Source: Maribellus sediminis (GTDB taxonomy: Bacteria > Bacteroidota > Bacteroidia > Bacteroidales > Prolixibacteraceae). Taken from it: a stretch of DNA of 64,000 nucleotides. The position numbers and the translations under genes were made by a program. This document shows, one piece after another, positions 62,544-64,000 of the stretch (positions within the stretch are counted from its first letter, which is position 1; each line of letters begins with the position of its first letter). Location of the stretch: NCBI RefSeq assembly GCF_011799805.1, contig NZ_WXUB01000001.1, forward strand, positions 1,550,001 through 1,614,000, given 5' to 3'. A model generated the notes under the pieces. It was given only the letters and a program-made list of their open reading frames with translations. It was not told where the DNA came from and searched no databases.

Positions 62544-63668
62544 TTAATGGTGGCTTTCCCGCAACTGACGATGCCGCTGATAATAGATCACTTTATCCAG
62601 ATAATCCGGAGTAATTACGGGAAAAGTGGAATCGTAATCCGGGATGATTGATCGTGTATTCGTTACATCAAACTCACAATATTCATTCAAATAGGGCAAG
62701 TACTGTTTTAACGACCGCAACATCATTTCTTCAGTGTAACTAAATTTTTCGGGGAATTTATACACGAACGACAGGTTGATAAAATCCTGTATGCCGAATG
62801 CTTGTGCCATAAGTTTAACGATCTCGTAATTCGACTGAGGATGCGGATGACACAAATGATAAGTTTTGCACGGGGCAGTAGATTCTGTGCCTACTTTTAT
62901 TAAGGCATCTACGATGGGATTAACCGGTGCGAGGTTCGGGCGGGCGGTAGGATCAATAGGCATCCTGAATTCCTTGCTGGGATTCACATTTTTATCGTTT
63001 TTGAAATGTTTCTGGATTCGTGTAACCACATAAACCAAAGCATTAAAATGTGTAAGCGTTGGCGAGCGGCCGGTTACCGAGTCATTGATGATAATTGAAG
63101 GACGGGTTATGCAAAGAGGCAGTTGAAGTTGTTCACACAATTTGGTTACTTCAACTTCGGCGCTTAGTTTACTTTTCTCATAATTATTACGGTGTTCCTG
63201 GCCTTCATCCAATTCGCCTTCCAAAATTTTACCTTTTCTTTTTCCTGCAACATATGCTGTGCTTACGTGCACCACTTTCGATAAATGGTTATGAAAAGCT
63301 TTGATGATATTTAAGGGGCCCGAAACATTAATGTTGTGTTGCATTTCAGGACTGGGAGGATTAAAACGTGTATCTCCTGCAACATGAAACAGTAAAGTTT
63401 CAGAATCGAAATGATGACTGTGGATAAGGTTTTGCATTTCCAGCCTCGGGTTGCAAATATCTACATCGTGACAAAACAGATTTTTAAACAAAGCTCTGTT
63501 TTCAGGAACGCCGGTGATATCGTCAATCGCATGAAAAATCCTTGTTTCGAATGATGTACTGTTTTTTGAGCGTCCCAGCACGTGGACAATCCAACCTTGT
63601 TTAAGTAATTTGAGCGCCAATCGGGAGCCGATAAATCCGGTTGCTCCGGTAACAATTGCGGTTTTCAT
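62544..63668 (-). CDS. NAD(P)-dependent SDR-type reductase/epimerase
   Basis: An extended short-chain dehydrogenase. The Rossmann signature is 'VTGATGFIGSRLALKLLKQG'; the active-site pair is 'NNYEKSKLSAEVEV' (YxxxK) after 'VVHVSTAYVAGKRKG'. The 'LLFHVAGDTRFN' and 'NVSGPLNIIKAFHNHL' segments recall the NAD_binding_4 (acyl-CoA reductase/male-sterility-like) branch rather than the sugar-nucleotide epimerases. 374 aa; no signal. Substrate unknown; a fatty-acyl or polyketide-like substrate is possible. Confidence 0.85.
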   Translation of the reverse strand: MKTAIVTGATGFIGSRLALKLLKQGWIVHVLGRSKNSTSFETRIFHAIDDITGVPENRALFKNLFCHDVDICNPRLEMQNLIHSHHFDSETLLFHVAGDTRFNPPSPEMQHNINVSGPLNIIKAFHNHLSKVVHVSTAYVAGKRKGKILEGELDEGQEHRNNYEKSKLSAEVEVTKLCEQLQLPLCITRPSIIINDSVTGRSPTLTHFNALVYVVTRIQKHFKNDKNVNPSKEFRMPIDPTARPNLAPVNPIVDALIKVGTESTAPCKTYHLCHPHPQSNYEIVKLMAQAFGIQDFINLSFVYKFPEKFSYTEEMMLRSLKQYLPYLNEYCEFDVTNTRSIIPDYDSTFPVITPDYLDKVIYYQRHRQLRESHH

Positions 63669-63909
63669 CTGTTTTACTTCATTTTTGATTAATTAATAAT
63701 AAATCAGCGTATTAGCAGGAAGTATAGTCTGGGATATCGTTTTCAAAGTACGGTTTCAACCTAAAATATACAGACAGGAGATAAAGGCAGTTTTTGGTAA
63801 AATTTGTTTACAGTCTCTAGTTTATACGAAAAAGAAAGATTTAGTTACATTTCGTAAAAGCAGAATATTTTGGGCGTTTCGTGGAGTGTAATGCTCTGTT
63901 CCGGGAAGT

Positions 63910-64000
63910 TTATTCCTCTTCGTTAATTAAGCGTTTTTTTATTCTGAAGGCTTCCACAGGATTTTTAAAGAAGACCTGGAAAATATCGTACTGGGCAACG
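63910..64000 (-). CDS. C-terminal end of a gene running out of the window
   Basis: On the minus strand the last 29 codons of an open frame enter at the window edge ('VAQYDIFQVFFKNPVEAFRI', then 'KKRLINEEE') and stop at 63910-63912. It looks like normal coding sequence, but there is too little to identify. The gap to the SDR gene (63669-63909) holds no clear feature. Confidence 0.55.
   Translation of the reverse strand, partial: VAQYDIFQVFFKNPVEAFRIKKRLINEEE

Overview
The window reads as chromosomal DNA of a Bacteroidota bacterium, probably an environmental Marinilabiliales/Prolixibacteraceae-type organism (the order is an inference). Support: a hybrid two-component regulator beside a SusC/SusD pair, many lipoprotein and Sec signal peptides, Bacteroidota-type promoters (TTG/TTTG, about 17-22 nt, TAnnTTTG), a tmRNA encoding the tag GENNYALAA, and tRNAs without an encoded CCA.

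Layout. (1) 0.1-27.1 kb: a polysaccharide-utilisation locus (PUL) on the + strand: hybrid sensor/AraC regulator, SusC, SusD, a five-repeat surface lipoprotein, a zincin-like lipoprotein sharing the same repeat, a CotH-family protein, a 900-residue secreted DUF5695-like protein, a small Cys-rich protein, an S9 prolyl-type peptidase, a second HExxH protein, a GH127/GH146-type beta-L-arabinofuranosidase and a multidomain GH43. (2) 27.2-32.8 kb: a sodium/solute symporter, a divergent AraC regulator and a rhamnose operon (rhaT-rhaM-rhaA). (3) 32.9-46.5 kb: a GH43, a small membrane protein, an AraC regulator, then an operon of sugar/H+ symporter, DUF5107-TPR protein, GH2 and GH35. (4) 46.6-49.0 kb: ssrA (tmRNA) on the minus strand with a 2-kb Fic cassette inserted at its 3' end. 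(5) 49.1-52.9 kb: a minus-strand operon of acyl-CoA synthetase, glucuronokinase-like GHMP kinase and GalU. (6) 53.0-60.3 kb: galactose genes (galM, GntR-type regulator, galK, FHS-type MFS transporter, second sodium/solute symporter). (7) 60.4-64 kb: a metallophosphatase, two tRNA-Asp genes followed by a GIY-YIG gene inside a duplicated tRNA tail, an SDR protein and the end of a further gene.

Working together. The sugars addressed are arabinose (GH127/146, two GH43), galactose (GH35, GH2, galM, galK, transporters), rhamnose (rhaTMA) and possibly glucuronate (GHMP kinase plus GalU). These are the sugars of plant or algal arabinogalactan proteins. The PUL also carries a prolyl-type peptidase and two zincin-like proteins, so a glycoprotein such as an extensin or arabinogalactan protein is an attractive target. 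That target is an inference from gene content.

The least ordinary items are the peptidase-rich PUL, two one-gene cassettes (Fic at ssrA; GIY-YIG at tRNA-Asp) flanked by duplicated RNA-gene tails, a plant-type glucuronokinase overlapping galU, a run of nine heptamers in place of a ribosome-binding region, and an interleaved double palindrome near 62.27 kb.
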